The notes beneath the pieces were generated by a model. The model saw only the letters and a list, made by a program, of their open reading frames with translations, ran no database searches and had not been told where the DNA came from. A DNA stretch of 64,000 nt from assembly GCA_030770535.1 (NCBI GenBank), contig JASVEC010000012.1:124001-188000 (forward strand), in the 5' to 3' direction. Below, in pieces: positions 59,702-64,000 of the stretch; position 1 is the first letter of the stretch, and each line of letters begins with the position of its first letter. The stretch comes from Batkoa obscura (taxonomy: Eukaryota; Entomophthoromycota; Entomophthoromycetes; Entomophthorales; Batkoaceae). The position numbers and the translations under genes were made by a program.

Positions 59702-60046
59702 TTAGATCATCTCTACTTCAGTAATTATTGTTGGCCTTGTATTAAAACTAATTTTTTTATTAATAATCCCATTTAATTTATAATCTTTATCATCCTCCTT
59801 CTTTGATATATAAGCCAACTTTTTTTTTAGTTCAATTAATTCACCTTCTAATTGATAATTTTCAATAGTTAATACTACTTTGTTAGATGTTGGAGAGAAA
59901 GTTAAATCACCTACTACGATAGGAGTATTAGGAGTTGAGGACTCAATGTTATGCTCAATAACACCTTGTAAGTCTAAGAGAATTAATTCCGAATTACAAA
60001 GTATTTGTTGAGTGGGTTCATTAGGATTAATTTGAATTTGTACCAT
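59702..60046 (-). CDS. CTF8: Ctf8, alternative RFC clamp-loader subunit
   Basis: 114 residues, intronless. Ctf8 joins Ctf18 and Dcc1 to load PCNA during sister-chromatid cohesion. Motifs: LLDLQGVIEHN, PIVVGDLTFSP, VVLTIENYQLEGELIELKKK, and the end KLNGIINKKISFNTRP. In most members the middle reads LTIGNH and PLAVL; here ENY and KLAYI, so it is diverged but complete. 126 bp separate it from the head of the gene at 60173, so the two share a promoter region. Confidence 0.88.
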   Translation of the reverse strand: MVQIQINPNEPTQQILCNSELILLDLQGVIEHNIESSTPNTPIVVGDLTFSPTSNKVVLTIENYQLEGELIELKKKLAYISKKEDDKDYKLNGIINKKISFNTRPTIITEVEMI

Positions 60047-60172
60047 TTTGATAAGCTTTTAATTATTATTGTTTAAAATGAGCTAAATAAAGTTTTATAA
60101 AAAATTAAGGGAATAAAGTTAAATTTTTTAAAAAAAATTATAAATATTCTTTTTAAAAAAATAATTCAAATT

Positions 60173-63459
<3,287 letters not shown>

Positions 63460-63539
63460 AATTAAAAATTAAAAATTAAAATTAAGATGTTTATTTTGAT
63501 TTATTTTATGTCTAATCTTGATCTATTTTTTGTTTAAAT

Positions 63540-63948
63540 TTAAACTGTACATACAGTTGATTTAAAAAATTGTTTAGGATTACCATTAGATAATAGAAAT
63601 TTGCGATTTAATTCTTTTAAAGAGAAACCTAAAAATAAAAATAAAAAGATTAATATTAAATATAATAACAAATTATAATAAAAAATATATAAAAAGAATA
63701 AAATTTAATAAATTCAACTTACTCTTAAAAATTAAATGAGCTTCATTATAATATTTATAAATACTTTCTGCTTCTTTTAAATTGAAATTATTGATATTAA
63801 ATTGTTGATATTGAATCTTCTTATTCTCCGATACCCTTGATAGAAACTCATCATATTTGATCTCTTCTTCATTATTCTTATTATTAAATTCATTACTACT
63901 ATATTTTAAATCAATAGTAGAATTAGCTCCAATAATTAATCCTTGATT
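63540..63948 (-). CDS. 3' end of an unidentified gene
   Basis: Two terminal exons visible, 63948-63723 and 63628-63540, ending TAA at 63540. They read NQGLIIGANSTIDLKYSS, then KKIQYQQFNINNFNLKEAES and, across the intron, AHLIFKSFSLKELNRKFLL. The upstream part lies beyond 63948, where a TAG acceptor is seen at 63949-63951. Codon use and intron phase support a real gene. Family not recognised. Confidence 0.6.
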
Positions 63949-64000
63949 CTATTTAAGAGAATAAAAAAATATTATTAATATTAATATTAATATTAAATAT

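Overview
The window is nuclear DNA of a very AT-rich eukaryote, most likely a fungus. The genes have many short introns (about 40-60 bp). The gene set is fungal: Siz/PIAS SUMO ligase, NADPH oxidase, SPX fusion, Erf4, Hut1, Ctf8, Bet5, Sec65. AT-richness, trypsin-like proteases and small intron-rich genes suggest an early-diverging lineage such as Entomophthoromycotina (Conidiobolus-like); that placement is inference. Intact genes end in ordinary stops, so the standard code applies. Several introns only keep frame if they end in AAG rather than TAG.

Layout. 1-2799: minus-strand 3-exon gene for a Ser/Asn/Asp-rich protein, cut by the window edge. 2.8-16 kb: mostly repeats, holding two of three compact HSF-type factors (4370-5087 and 12354-13025), a small basic protein and a secreted Gly/Asn/Lys-rich protein. 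16.0-17.8 kb: NADPH oxidase. 19.9-22.3 kb: SUMO E3 ligase. 23.1-26.4 kb: a 3.3-kb terminal-inverted-repeat DNA transposon with a decayed DDE-type transposase. 28.5-29.3 kb: third HSF-type gene. 32.4-33.5 kb: spermidine synthase. 34.4-36.2 kb: SPX domain fused to an AstE/AspA-type metallo-hydrolase. 37.0 kb: tRNA-Asn. 37.7-38.5 kb: Erf4/Golgin-7-like. 41.7-46.8 kb: a large near-perfect inverted repeat whose arms carry a trypsin pseudogene and whose loop carries an intact surface-protein gene plus a decayed alpha/beta hydrolase. 48.6-64 kb: dense housekeeping block with SMC6, HUT1, PDI, SEC65/SRP19, BET5/TRAPPC1, CTF8, a gamma-tubulin-complex protein, and the 3' end of one more gene.

The main repeat signal is a family of about 22 copies of a ~98-bp element with GGGGATGT-type ends and 4-bp target duplications. 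The same terminal bases begin the 3.3-kb transposon, so that element is the natural candidate for the mobilising partner. A second family (420-550 bp, TGTGAAA...TTTCACA ends, 4-bp duplications) is nested inside copies of the same transposon. Because a second transposon copy (8831-10520) lies in the window, several insertions can be checked against an unoccupied paralogous site.

Decayed coding regions (trypsin, alpha/beta hydrolase, transposase, a relic near 47.5-48.4 kb) share a signature: their in-frame stops fall where Gln or Trp is expected, i.e. C:G to T:A change.
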